A stretch of DNA of 64,000 nt, taken from Prauserella marina (GTDB lineage Bacteria > Actinomycetota > Actinomycetes > Mycobacteriales > Pseudonocardiaceae). Under the pieces are notes generated by a model. That model had not been told where the DNA came from and searched no databases. It was given only the letters and a program-made list of their open reading frames with translations. The stretch covers positions 6,549,001 through 6,613,000 of the forward strand of contig NZ_CP016353.1 of the NCBI RefSeq assembly GCF_002240355.1. The letters run 5' to 3'. A program made the position numbers and the translations under genes. Below are positions 15,265 to 23,607 of the stretch, piece after piece (the stretch's first letter is position 1; each line of letters opens with the position of its first letter).

Positions 15265-16091
15265 GCGCGAATCGCGGCAAACTGTCCTCGACCGCGCTGC
15301 ACACCACGCTGGTCGCCGCGTGCGTCATCGCCGTGTTCCCCGTCGCGTGGGTCGCGCTCACCTCGCTCAAGACCGAAAGGGACACCTGGGCGAGACCGGA
15401 CGAGCTCGGCACCATCGGGCTCGGCAACTACGGCCAGGTACTCGCGGACACGCAGTTCACGACCTGGTTCCTGAATTCACTCATCGTGGCGACCGGCACC
15501 ACCGTCTTCGGCGTGCTCATCGCCGCGACGGCCGGATACGCGGCGTCGCGGATGCGGTTTCCCGGACACCGGCCGCTGATGTGGACGTTCCTCGTCACCC
15601 AGATGTTTCCCGCCGCCGTCCTCATCGTCCCGCTCTACAACGTCCTTTCCGGACTCGGGCTGCTCAATTCCTACGGCGGCCTCATCCTCGCCGGATCCAC
15701 GATCGCGGTGCCCTACTGCGCGTGGATGCTCAAGGGCTATTTCGACACCATCCCCGTCTCGATCGACGAAGCGGGCCGTATCGACGGACTGAGTCCCTTC
15801 GGCACGTTCTGGCGGCTCATCGTCCCGCTCGCGAAACCCGGCATCTCGGTGACGATCTTCTACTCGTTCATCACCGCGTGGGGCGAAGTCGCCTTCGCGG
15901 GCGTGTTCATGCAGAGCGAGGACCGCTACACGCTTCCCGTCGGCATGGCCACGTTCGTCAGCGACTTCAAGGCCGAATGGGGCCTGCTGACAGCGGGATC
16001 CGTGCTGGTCATGCTGCCCGCGGCCGCCGTCTTCTTCCTCGTCCAACGTCATCTCGTCGCCGGTCTCACCGCCGGTGGCGTCAAGAGCTGA
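15261..16091 (+). CDS. Sugar ABC transporter permease, MalG type
   Basis: A 276-residue membrane protein from ATG 15261, overlapping the MalF-type stop by 4 bp. It has six predicted transmembrane segments, and the EAA loop reads IDEAGRIDGLSPFGTFWRLI. The segment TVFGVLIAATAGYAASRMRF is characteristic of MalG-like partners. It pairs with the preceding permease for alpha-glucoside import. The frame stays open a long way upstream in the MalF coding region, but ATG 15261 is supported by the overlap and by the hydrophobic start that follows. Confidence 0.94.
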   Translation: MSANRGKLSSTALHTTLVAACVIAVFPVAWVALTSLKTERDTWARPDELGTIGLGNYGQVLADTQFTTWFLNSLIVATGTTVFGVLIAATAGYAASRMRFPGHRPLMWTFLVTQMFPAAVLIVPLYNVLSGLGLLNSYGGLILAGSTIAVPYCAWMLKGYFDTIPVSIDEAGRIDGLSPFGTFWRLIVPLAKPGISVTIFYSFITAWGEVAFAGVFMQSEDRYTLPVGMATFVSDFKAEWGLLTAGSVLVMLPAAAVFFLVQRHLVAGLTAGGVKS

Positions 16092-16106
16092 ACCGAAAGG
16101 ATCTCC

Positions 16107-17675
16107 ATGGGCAAGAACTGGTGGCGGTCGGCCGTGATCTATCAGGTCTACGTTCGCAGTTTCGCCGACTCGAACGGTGACGGCTACGGCGACCTCCCCG
16201 GCGTACGCGACCGGCTCGGTTACCTCGCCGACCTCGGTGTCGACGCGCTGTGGCTGACACCGTTCTACGCCTCACCCATGGCCGACGGCGGTTACGACGT
16301 CGCCGACTACCGCGAGGTCGATCCGCTCTTCGGCAAGCTGGCCGACGCGGAGGCGTTGATCGACGACGCCCACCGGCACGGCCTGCGCGTGATCGTCGAC
16401 CTCGTCCCCAACCACACGTCGTCGGCTCATCCGTGGTTCGCCGAAGCACTCGCCGCGGCGCCCGATTCGCCCGAGCGGGCAAGATACGTGTTCCGGGAAG
16501 GCAAAGACGGAGGGCCGCCCAACGACTGGGAGTCGCTTTTCGGTGGCCCCGCGTGGACGCGACTGCCGGACGGCCAGTGGTATTTGCACCTTTTCGACGC
16601 GGCACAACCCGACCTCAACTGGGAACACCCCGACGTGCACGCCGAGTTCGAGAGCATCCTCCGGTTCTGGCTCGATCGCGGCGTCGACGGGATCCGGATC
16701 GATGTCGCGCACGGACTCGTCAAGGCGGCAGGGCTTCCCGACGTCCTGCACACCGGTCAAGCCGGTCTGCTCGGCAGCGCCGCGCTGCCCTACTTCGACC
16801 AGGACGGGGTGCACGACATCTACCGGGAGTGGCGCAAGATCCTCGACTCCTACGAAGGCGACCGCATCGCCGTCGCCGAAGCATGGGTCCCCAACGCGCA
16901 GCGGCTCGCGCTGTATCTCCGGCAGGACGAACTGCACCAGGCATTCAACTTCCACTACGCCAACGCGGAATGGTCGGCCGAGCAGTTCCGCACGGTCATC
17001 TACGACTCGCTCGCCGCCGTCGCCGACGTGGGGGCACCGAGCACCTGGGTTCTGTCCAATCACGACATCGAGCGGCACGTCACCCGTTACGGCGGAGGAG
17101 AAACCGGACTACGGCGAGCACGAGCGGCCGCGCTGCTCACACTCGCGCTGCCGGGATCTGCCTACGTGTATCAGGGTGAGGAGCTTGGGCTGGCCGAGGT
17201 CACCGACCTGCCCGAGGAGGTACTGGCCGACCCGATGTGGGAACGGTCGGGGCACACGGAACGCGGGCGGGACGGCTGCCGCGTGCCGTTGCCGTGGTCG
17301 GGCAAGGAACCGTCGTTCGGGTTCGGCGGCCCTGCCTGGCTTCCTCAGCCAAGCGAGTGGGCAGCGCTGAGTGTCCAGGCGCAAACCGGCGACCCCGATT
17401 CGACCTTGTCGCTCTACCGCAACGCTTTGCGGTTGCGGCGCGACCTTCCGGAAGGCCAGCCACGCTGGTTCGACGCGGGCTCCGACGTTCTCGCCTTTCA
17501 CCGTGACCCCGGCTTCGCCTGCACGGTGAACTTCGGTTCTTCACCGGTCTCGCTGCCGAGACAAGGGCGGATACTGTTGAGCAGTATCCCCGAGCACGAG
17601 CTCGAACAGACCGACGAGACCGTCCTCCTCCCGCCGGACAGCGCGGTGTGGTGGACCGGAGACAGCGATGCCTGA
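16107..17675 (+). CDS. GH13 alpha-glucosidase (oligo-1,6-glucosidase-like)
   Basis: A 522-residue cytosolic glycosidase. It opens WWRSAVIYQVYVRSFADSNG, the hallmark of GH13 oligo-1,6-glucosidase, alpha-glucosidase and trehalose-synthase relatives. Conserved GH13 regions: DLVPNHTS (region I), GIRIDVAHGL (region II, Asp nucleophile), AVAEAW (region III, Glu acid/base) and LSNHDIERH (region IV, transition-state Asp). No signal peptide, so it hydrolyses sugars imported by the adjacent transporter to glucose. It starts 15 bp after the permease stop with AAAGGATC upstream, and its 3' end overlaps the LacI gene by 8 bp. Exact linkage specificity cannot be read. Confidence 0.94.
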   Translation: MGKNWWRSAVIYQVYVRSFADSNGDGYGDLPGVRDRLGYLADLGVDALWLTPFYASPMADGGYDVADYREVDPLFGKLADAEALIDDAHRHGLRVIVDLVPNHTSSAHPWFAEALAAAPDSPERARYVFREGKDGGPPNDWESLFGGPAWTRLPDGQWYLHLFDAAQPDLNWEHPDVHAEFESILRFWLDRGVDGIRIDVAHGLVKAAGLPDVLHTGQAGLLGSAALPYFDQDGVHDIYREWRKILDSYEGDRIAVAEAWVPNAQRLALYLRQDELHQAFNFHYANAEWSAEQFRTVIYDSLAAVADVGAPSTWVLSNHDIERHVTRYGGGETGLRRARAAALLTLALPGSAYVYQGEELGLAEVTDLPEEVLADPMWERSGHTERGRDGCRVPLPWSGKEPSFGFGGPAWLPQPSEWAALSVQAQTGDPDSTLSLYRNALRLRRDLPEGQPRWFDAGSDVLAFHRDPGFACTVNFGSSPVSLPRQGRILLSSIPEHELEQTDETVLLPPDSAVWWTGDSDA

Positions 17676-18717
17676 GAAGCCCATTGACGCCGTGCGGCTC
17701 GCCGACATCGCCGAGCGGGCGAAGGTCAGCGAAGCCACCGTGAGCCGCGTGCTCAACGGCAAGCAGGGGGTGGCGGCGACCACCCGGCAGGCGGTGCTCA
17801 CGGCCATGGACCAGCTCGGCTTCGAACGGCCGATGCGGACGCGCCAGCGCAGCGCCGGGCTCATCGGCTTGCTCATTCCCGAACTGGACAACCCGATCTT
17901 CCCCGCGTTCGCGCAGGTCATCGACCGTACGCTCGCGATGCGCGGGTACACGTCGGTGTTGTGCACGCAGTCACCAGGCGGCGCGAGCGAGGACGAATAC
18001 ATCGAGGCACTTACCGAGCGGGGGGTCGCGGGCGTCATCTTCGTTTCCGGCTCGCACGCCGACACGACGGCCGACCACGACAGGTACGCGAGGCTCATCG
18101 CGGCGGGTATCCCTGTTGTGTTCGTCAACGGCTACGCGCCGGGCATCACGGCTCCGTTCTTCTCGGACGACGACGGCACCGCCGTGCAGTTGGCGATCGC
18201 TCACCTGCGAGAACTGGGTCACGAGCGCATCGGGCTCGCCGTCGGCCCTCAACGGTTCGTACCCGCACAGCGCAAAGCAGCCGAGTTCCGGTCGCTCATG
18301 ACGCCGGTGCTCGGCAGTCCCGACGACGCCGACAAGCTCATCGTGCACTCGTTGTTCTCGGTCGAGGGCGGACATTCCGCGGGGTGGTTCCTGCTCGAAC
18401 AGGGCTGCACGGCCGTGGTGTGCGGGAGCGACCTGATGGCGCTCGGAGCGATCAGGGTCGCGCGCAAGCGCGGACTCGCGGTACCGAGGGATTTCTCCGT
18501 CGTCGGCTACGACGATTCGCCGCTCATCGCCTTCACCGACCCTCCGCTGACCACCATCCAGCAGCAGGTTTCGGCGATGGGGACGGCCGCGGTACGCACG
18601 TTGCTCGACGAGATCGCAGGCGTGGCCGTGCCGACGGGGGAGTACCTCTTCCAGCCCGAGCTCGTCGTCAGAGGCTCGACCGCCGCGGTAGCCGAACGAC
18701 CAGAATCATCCACATAG
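17668..18717 (+). CDS. LacI-family transcriptional repressor of the sugar operon
   Basis: A 349-residue regulator. The N-terminal helix-turn-helix is VRLADIAERAKVSEATVSRV followed by LNGKQGVAATTR (hinge). The periplasmic-binding-protein-like effector domain follows (IGLLIPELDNPIFPAFAQVI and DFSVVGYDDSPLIAFTDPPL). It overlaps the glucosidase gene by 8 bp and closes the operon. By analogy with MalR and AglR of streptomycetes it likely binds the 14-bp palindrome at 12861 and is released by an imported sugar or its breakdown product. Confidence 0.94.
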   Translation: MPEKPIDAVRLADIAERAKVSEATVSRVLNGKQGVAATTRQAVLTAMDQLGFERPMRTRQRSAGLIGLLIPELDNPIFPAFAQVIDRTLAMRGYTSVLCTQSPGGASEDEYIEALTERGVAGVIFVSGSHADTTADHDRYARLIAAGIPVVFVNGYAPGITAPFFSDDDGTAVQLAIAHLRELGHERIGLAVGPQRFVPAQRKAAEFRSLMTPVLGSPDDADKLIVHSLFSVEGGHSAGWFLLEQGCTAVVCGSDLMALGAIRVARKRGLAVPRDFSVVGYDDSPLIAFTDPPLTTIQQQVSAMGTAAVRTLLDEIAGVAVPTGEYLFQPELVVRGSTAAVAERPESST

Positions 18718-18722
18718 GACTG

Positions 18723-19169
18723 TCAAAGCTTGCGTGGCACGTAGAACCACAGCACGCCGAAGAGCAGCCCGACGCACGCCCCGACGATGATCATCAAAAC
18801 GGTTCCGTAGATGACGTTGGCGATCAGGGCGACGGTGAGCGTGACCGCGATCGAAAGACACACCAGACCGGCGATGACCGACCGGTTGCCGACCCGCAGT
18901 ATTTCCTCGCGCCTGCCCGCGCGGAACAGGACCCTGTGCCACGCGGCAGGCGCGGTCAGCAGCGCGGTCGCCGAAGCCGCGAACAGCACGGTGATCAGGT
19001 GCAGCGTCTTCTCGAACCCGTTCGCGTCCCGGAAGGGGCCGGTGAAGGCGACGGCGAGCAGGAAACCGAACAGGATCTGCACGCCTGCCTGCGCGACCCG
19101 CAGTTCGCCGAGCAGCTCGTTGACATTGCGGGTGAGCTGCTGGTCGCGTGACTCACCCTGCTGATTCAC
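18723..19169 (-). CDS. DUF6328-like membrane protein
   Basis: A 148-residue protein from GTG 19169, which overlaps the stop codon of the upstream transporter gene by 4 bp (GTGA). The cytosolic N-terminus (NQQGESRDQQLTRNVNELLG) is followed by four transmembrane helices, beginning RVAQAGVQILFGFLLAVAF. This arrangement matches the actinobacterial DUF6328 family, of unknown function. Translational coupling to a DMT exporter suggests a linked membrane role. It converges with the LacI gene (5 bp apart). Confidence 0.8.
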   Translation of the reverse strand: MNQQGESRDQQLTRNVNELLGELRVAQAGVQILFGFLLAVAFTGPFRDANGFEKTLHLITVLFAASATALLTAPAAWHRVLFRAGRREEILRVGNRSVIAGLVCLSIAVTLTVALIANVIYGTVLMIIVGACVGLLFGVLWFYVPRKL

Positions 19170-20101
19170 GGCACGACCTCCACGCGTCGGGGTTCCACCA
19201 CCACCGGCTTCCTGCGGCGTTCGTGCCAGCCCAGCGCCGTCACAGAGACGACGACGATGACGAGGCCGAGCCACTGGGTCACCGACAACGTCTCATTCAA
19301 CACCGAAACACCGATGACGGCGGCGGTAGCCGGAAAGGCGAGTTCGGCGAGCGTCGCCCTTGCGGCGGGGGTCGCGCTCAGTCCCACGTAGTAGAGGCTC
19401 AACGCGAGCAGCCCCGGCACGAACGCCAGCAACGCGAGTCCGATCCCGTTGTCCAAGCCCACCGTGAACGAATTCCCCTGTACCGCGCAGATGATCGCGG
19501 CGAACGGCAGGCCGATGGAGAACCTGAGGACGGTGAGGTCCCGCCACGGGAGTTCGGCCGAAACGAGCCTGCCGAGCACGGTCCCCGCTGCCCACAGCGC
19601 GGCGGCGCCGAGCGCGAGCAAAGCGGCCCGCAACGCTGTGACCTGCACGTCGAGCGGATCGGAGAAGGCCAGCAGCCAGGCTCCCAGCAGCGCGGGCACC
19701 GCGAAGAGCAGGAACCCTCTCCTCGTGCGCTCACCGAGCACGATCCACGCGGCGAGCACGGCGAACAGGGGCTGGAACTTCTGGAGCACGAGCGGCGTGA
19801 TCGGGTCGCCGACCTGGAAGGCCGCCGTGAACAGGGCGGTGGCCAGCGCCGAGGAGCCACCACCAATGACGAGTACGGCAAGCCATTCTTTCGGGCCACA
19901 TCGGGCGAGTGCCCTCACCGCCGAAGGCAGCAGGGGCAGCAGGACCACCGCGACGAGGAGGTGTTCCCAGAACACCACGGTTCCAGCCTGCAATTCGCCC
20001 GCGAGTGGAAGGCGGAGCAGCCCGTCCGTTCCCCACAGTGCAGCGGCGATCGCCACCAGCCACGTCCGGTCGGCTTTGCCCGCCCCACCAGTGTTTGTCA
20101 C
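19166..20101 (-). CDS. EamA/DMT-family transporter
   Basis: A 311-residue membrane protein with ten predicted helices in two five-helix EamA repeats (start ADRTWLVAIAAALWGTDGLL; second repeat from about residue 157). PLVLQKFQPLFAVLAAWIVL and ATLAELAFPATAAVIGVSVL are the usual end-of-repeat motifs. DMT proteins export metabolites such as amino acids or nucleosides; the substrate is not evident. The C-terminus is basic. It is co-transcribed with the DUF6328-like gene through a 4-bp overlap and divergent from the superoxide-dismutase-like gene. Confidence 0.92.
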   Translation of the reverse strand: MTNTGGAGKADRTWLVAIAAALWGTDGLLRLPLAGELQAGTVVFWEHLLVAVVLLPLLPSAVRALARCGPKEWLAVLVIGGGSSALATALFTAAFQVGDPITPLVLQKFQPLFAVLAAWIVLGERTRRGFLLFAVPALLGAWLLAFSDPLDVQVTALRAALLALGAAALWAAGTVLGRLVSAELPWRDLTVLRFSIGLPFAAIICAVQGNSFTVGLDNGIGLALLAFVPGLLALSLYYVGLSATPAARATLAELAFPATAAVIGVSVLNETLSVTQWLGLVIVVVSVTALGWHERRRKPVVVEPRRVEVVP

Positions 20102-20165
20102 GCGTTCAGGCTACGAAAATCCGTTCCACTTGCCACGTGCGTCCAGATTGGTTTATGGACGATGC

Positions 20166-20750
20166 ATGAAACGTCACACGCTTGCCTTCCTGTTCGCCAC
20201 GGCCATCGTCCTTCCCGGTTCGGCGCTCGCGGGGGCCGGTAGCGCCGAGGCCGCGGTCGGGCCGTTCGCCGGCGCGAGAGGGACGTTCGGTCCGTACAGC
20301 GAAGGCAGGGTGGCGACGACGTACGATCCGTCGCTCGTGCCTGCCGGTGCGACGGGAAGGGTCTACTCGATGTCCGGCAAGTACACCGGCACCTTCACCA
20401 CGCTCAGCGTGAGCGGGTTGCGGCCCGAACGCCAGTACGGCGCACACGTGCACGAGAAGCCCTGCGGTGCGAGCGGTGGCGACGCCGGTCCGCACTTCCA
20501 GAACGTCGCCGATCCGGCCGCGGACGGCGGCGCGTCGACCGACCCGGCCTACGCCAACGCCGACAACGAGATCTGGCTCGACTTCACGACGAGCGAGCGC
20601 GGCTCCGCGCTCGCGTCCTCGCACGTCAAATGGGCTTTCGGCGAACGAAAGCCCGCGTCGGTCGTCATCCACGAGCACAGCACGTCGACCGAACACGGCC
20701 ACGCCGGCGACGCCGGAGCAAGGCTGGCGTGCGTCAACGTCGACTTCTGA
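20166..20750 (+). CDS. Secreted superoxide-dismutase-like protein, Cu-only type
   Basis: A 194-residue protein from ATG 20166 with a Sec signal (MKRHTLAFLFATAIVLPGSA, cleavage near AEA). Copper ligands of the Cu/Zn SOD fold are present: His94 and His96 (AHVHE), His110 (GPHFQ) and His169 (VVIHE). The disulfide Cys100/Cys189 and the active-site Arg186 (ARLAC) are also kept. The zinc loop between residues 111 and 140 has no His at all, so the zinc site looks lost, as in Cu-only SODs. It probably acts outside the membrane, removing superoxide or handling copper. Confidence 0.85.
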   Translation: MKRHTLAFLFATAIVLPGSALAGAGSAEAAVGPFAGARGTFGPYSEGRVATTYDPSLVPAGATGRVYSMSGKYTGTFTTLSVSGLRPERQYGAHVHEKPCGASGGDAGPHFQNVADPAADGGASTDPAYANADNEIWLDFTTSERGSALASSHVKWAFGERKPASVVIHEHSTSTEHGHAGDAGARLACVNVDF

Positions 20751-20770
20751 TTCGCTTTTCGCGGCGGTGA

Positions 20771-21163
20771 TCAGGCGGTGTTGACGGCGGCGTCGGCGTC
20801 GTAGTCCTTTCTCGCCGCCGCGATGGCCGAACGATGCCGTTCGGCCCAATCGGTCAGCGCCGACAGCGTCGCGTGCAGTTCCCTCGCCATGTCGGTGAGG
20901 GTGTACTCGACCTTCGGCGGCACCGTCGGGTAGACGGTGCGGTGCAGCAGGCCGTCACGTTCGAGCCTGCGCAAGGTCAGGGTGAGCATCCGCCTGCTGA
21001 TGCCGCTGACCGCCCGCTCCAGTTCGGTGAACCGGATCGGTCCGTGCGCGGCCGCCACGATGATGCCGATGCTCCACTTCCCCGAGACGTGATCGAGCAC
21101 CTCGACGAGCGGGCATGCTTCCTCGATGGCCTGGACGGTCACATCCGTGTGCCTCTGGGACAT
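20771..21163 (-). CDS. HxlR-family transcriptional regulator
   Basis: A 130-residue winged-helix protein from ATG 21163 (GGAGG seven bases upstream). It opens with a Cys-containing segment (EEACPLVEVLDHVSGKWSIG), the HxlR hallmark in which Cys or aldehyde chemistry can be sensed, followed by the helix-turn-helix and wing (RFTELERAVSGISRRMLTLT and VYPTVPPKVEYTLTDMAREL). It is divergent from an MFS exporter 78 bp away and is the likely repressor of both. Confidence 0.92.
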   Translation of the reverse strand: MSQRHTDVTVQAIEEACPLVEVLDHVSGKWSIGIIVAAAHGPIRFTELERAVSGISRRMLTLTLRRLERDGLLHRTVYPTVPPKVEYTLTDMARELHATLSALTDWAERHRSAIAAARKDYDADAAVNTA

Positions 21164-21241
21164 CAAAGTGCCTCCTTCCGCGTCCTCGAATAGTCACACA
21201 AGATGGGCTCTGTTACAAAACTTCACCCAAGGAGCCTGTCG

Positions 21242-22663
21242 ATGTCCCATGCGCGCTGGCCAGCGCTCGCCGTCCTGTGCGCGGGTGCGCTGATGGCGAT
21301 CGTCGACGAGACGATCGTCGCGGTCTCACTTCCCGTCATCCAGTACGACCTGGGCTTCTCCCGGTCAGGATTGGCATGGGTGACGGGCTCGTACCTGATC
21401 GCGTTCGCCGGACTGCTGCTGTTGAGCGGACGACTCGGCGACCTCGCCGGAAGGCGAAGGGTCTTCCTTGCCGGGCTCGCCACGTTCACCGTCGCCTCCG
21501 CGCTCTGCGCGCTGGCCTGGAACGCGCCCACCCTCGTCGCCGCGCGGTTCGTCCAGGGCATCGGCGCCGCCGCGATGACGGCCGTCATCCTCGGCATGAT
21601 CGTCACGCTGTTCCCCGCGCCGAAGGAGCGCGCCAAGGCCATCGGGGCGTTCAGCTTCGTGCAGGCCTCCGGCGGTTCGATCGGCACGCTCGCGGGCGGA
21701 CTCATCACCGAGGCGGTGAGCTGGCACTGGATCTTCCTCGTCAACGTCCCCATCGGCGCGGTGGCCTTCGTGCTCGCGACCCGGCTGCTGGCGAAGGACA
21801 CCGGTACCGGAGTCGTGCGCGGCGCGGACGTTCCGGGGGCCGCGCTCGTCACGGCGGCGCTGATGACCGCGATCTACACCGTCATCAGGGTCGAGGTGCA
21901 CGGCTGGGCCTCGGCGCACACCCTGGGATTCGGCGCGCTGGCATTGGCACTGCTCGCCGCGTTCGTGATCAGGCAAACACGCGCGAGCAACCCGTTGCTA
22001 CCACTGCGTATTCTGCGCTCGGTCAAGCTCAGTAGCGGCAACATCGCCATGTTCCTGCTGGTCTTCTCGATGTTCGGGTTCATGTTCGTCACCGTGCTCT
22101 ACCTGCGGGAAGTGCTCGGCTACAGCGCACGGGACACCGGGTTCGCGATGCTGCCCGTCGCCGTCATGATCGGACTCGTTTCGCTCGGCGTATCGGCGAG
22201 GGTCAACACCAGATTCGGCGAATGGCCGGTACTGCTCGTCGGCGTCACGTCGATGTTCGCGGGGTTCGTGCTGTTCAGCGTTGCCCCATCGGACGCGTCG
22301 TTCGCCGCGCACGTGCTGCCACCGCAACTGCTGCTCGGGTTCGGCTCGGGGCTGTCCATCCCGGCACTCATGTCGCTGGGAATGTCCGGGGTCGGCGAGC
22401 GGGAAGCGGGCCTCGCCTCAGGTTTGTTCAGCACGGTGCAGCAGATGGGCGCCGCGCTGGGGCTTTCCGTACTCGCGGTCGTCGCGGCGACCCGGACCGA
22501 AGGGCTGCTCGCCGAAGGGCGGGAGCGCGCCGAATCGCTGCTATCCGGGTTCCACCTCGCCTACCTGGTCAGTGCGGGTGTCTCGGTGGTGACGCTGGTC
22601 TTCGTCGCCGTCGTGTTGCGGCCTTCGCGGACCATGCGAGCGCGGGCCGCGGTCAGCGTCTGA
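21242..22663 (+). CDS. MFS drug exporter, DHA2 (EmrB/QacA) type
   Basis: A 473-residue transporter from ATG 21242 (AAGGAG upstream); an in-frame ATG at 21203 lacks a ribosome-binding site. It has fourteen predicted helices. Motif D1-like IVDETIVAVSLPVIQYDLGF in helix 1, motif A GRLGDLAGRRRVF after helix 2 and motif C-like SFVQASGGSIGTLAGGLI in helix 5 identify a proton-driven multidrug exporter. Divergence from an HxlR regulator suggests induction by its own substrate or by reactive electrophiles. Confidence 0.93.
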   Translation: MSHARWPALAVLCAGALMAIVDETIVAVSLPVIQYDLGFSRSGLAWVTGSYLIAFAGLLLLSGRLGDLAGRRRVFLAGLATFTVASALCALAWNAPTLVAARFVQGIGAAAMTAVILGMIVTLFPAPKERAKAIGAFSFVQASGGSIGTLAGGLITEAVSWHWIFLVNVPIGAVAFVLATRLLAKDTGTGVVRGADVPGAALVTAALMTAIYTVIRVEVHGWASAHTLGFGALALALLAAFVIRQTRASNPLLPLRILRSVKLSSGNIAMFLLVFSMFGFMFVTVLYLREVLGYSARDTGFAMLPVAVMIGLVSLGVSARVNTRFGEWPVLLVGVTSMFAGFVLFSVAPSDASFAAHVLPPQLLLGFGSGLSIPALMSLGMSGVGEREAGLASGLFSTVQQMGAALGLSVLAVVAATRTEGLLAEGRERAESLLSGFHLAYLVSAGVSVVTLVFVAVVLRPSRTMRARAAVSV

Positions 22664-22754
22664 TTCGTAGCCAGGACCCCGGCACTGTCCGGTGGGGTTG
22701 GTCAGGTTCGCACGCTCGAAGGCGCGACTCGCGTGCCTGGGCGCGGATCTCGGC

Positions 22755-22778
22755 GGCCCCACCGCTACGGGTGGGGCC
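22755..22778 (-). terminator. Hairpin overlapping the toxin stop codon
   Basis: GGCCCCACC and GGTGGGGCC form a perfect 9-bp stem with loop GCTACG; the toxin stop codon (TAG on the minus strand) lies at the loop. It probably ends the toxin-antitoxin transcript. Confidence 0.7.
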
Positions 22779-23073
22779 CGATCGTCACAACGGTGATCCG
22801 GCCGTCGCCAGGCCCGTAGATCCACCAGATGCGCCACGCCGAAGGTGTCTTGTTCTCCACATAGGACTCCCACAGCGTCGCACCATCCGGTCCGGGAATG
22901 GACTGGTAATCATGCGAATGCAAGCCGGGATGCCTCGGCCCCGCCTGCTCCAGCAGGCGGAGCGCCTTGCGCACCTTCTTCAGTTTGGCCGCGTATTGCT
23001 GTTTCGAGCGCAGGTCTTCGATGACCTTCTCTGCTTCACGCGTGTACAGCAGCGCGAACGGCGGTGCACTCAC
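22765..23073 (-). CDS. RelE/ParE-superfamily toxin
   Basis: A 102-residue basic protein from GTG 23071-23073, coupled by a 4-bp GTGA overlap to the upstream antitoxin gene. YTREAEKVIEDL is the usual first helix of RelE-type toxins; the middle carries KLKKVRKALRLLEQAGPRHP, and the C-terminal strand is RIWWIYGPGDGRITVVTIGP, typical of the fold. Most likely it cleaves mRNA on the ribosome, or is a ParE relative; active-site residues are too variable to decide. Antitoxin-first order is standard for type II modules. Confidence 0.85.
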   Translation of the reverse strand: MSAPPFALLYTREAEKVIEDLRSKQQYAAKLKKVRKALRLLEQAGPRHPGLHSHDYQSIPGPDGATLWESYVENKTPSAWRIWWIYGPGDGRITVVTIGPHP

Positions 23074-23363
23074 GCGTCTTCGGCATCCTCGTCAGCCGCG
23101 GTGACCCAATCCAGCGACCGCGCATTGCCTTCCGCGGCGTCGGCGAGCCCACGAAACAGCGACGCTCGCAGCTCGGCGTTTTCCCAGACCGGCAATTCCC
23201 GCTTCGGAATGCTCACCAGCGGCGTGAGCAGGATGGCACCGTCGGCATTGACCGACACGGTGTATCGGTCGTTCTTGTGTGCCCCGGCCTTGCTGATCGC
23301 AACCCGGGCGCGTTCGTCCGCCGTCACCTCGGCAACGGGCCGGAAATCTTCGAGTGCCGTCAC
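23070..23363 (-). CDS. Type II antitoxin paired with RelE-like toxin
   Basis: A 97-residue acidic protein starting at GTG 23363 with AAGGGAGG upstream; the longer open frame above it is not credible. The N-terminus (EDFRPVAEVTADERARVAIS) and the short strand DRYTVSVNADGAILLTPLVS look like an AbrB- or Phd-like DNA-binding element with a beta hairpin. The C-terminal half is helical and acidic (WVTAADEDAEDA), suited to wrapping the toxin. It stops inside the toxin start codon. A 16-bp palindrome 40 bp upstream is the probable autoregulatory operator. Confidence 0.8.
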   Translation of the reverse strand: MTALEDFRPVAEVTADERARVAISKAGAHKNDRYTVSVNADGAILLTPLVSIPKRELPVWENAELRASLFRGLADAAEGNARSLDWVTAADEDAEDA

Positions 23364-23402
23364 GCCGCCTCCCTTCACGACTGAACCCAGATAGACCCAG
23401 AC

Positions 23403-23418
23403 TACCCACGAGTGGGTA
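23403..23418. promoter_or_regulatory. Probable toxin-antitoxin operator
   Basis: TACCCACGAGTGGGTA has perfect 7-bp arms around GA, 40 bp upstream of the antitoxin start. A looser TGGG-CAATA-CCCA repeat lies beside it at 23421-23433. Type II modules are normally autorepressed at such sites. Confidence 0.7.
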
Positions 23419-23457
23419 AGTGGGCAATACCCATGACACCTCCGACACCCCAGCCTT

Positions 23458-23517
23458 TCGTGGATCTGCCGAGGGTTGCTTCGTGGATCTGCCGCAGGTG
23501 TCGTCGTGGATCTGCCG
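23458..23517. repeat. Three 14-bp direct repeats at 23-bp spacing
   Basis: TCGTGGATCTGCCG occurs at 23458-23471, 23481-23494 and 23504-23517, exactly 23 bp apart. They sit between the toxin-antitoxin operator and dusB. Spacing of about two helical turns would place them on nearly the same DNA face, as in iteron or activator arrays. Confidence 0.85.
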
Positions 23518-23607
23518 AGTCTCGACAGGTCCGGCCACGGCCCCCGGACCTGCTTCGGACGGCACCAAGTCACGCCCCGGGGCGAGTGCGTCGCGACACA
23601 GGTGACA

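Noticed and set aside
13272-18375. Alternative-frame genes inside the sugar operon
   Set aside because: All overlap well-identified transporter, glucosidase and LacI genes that are joined by 4- to 8-bp overlaps.
23458-23517. CRISPR array
   Set aside because: Only three 14-bp repeats with 9-bp spacers; far too short, and no cas genes.
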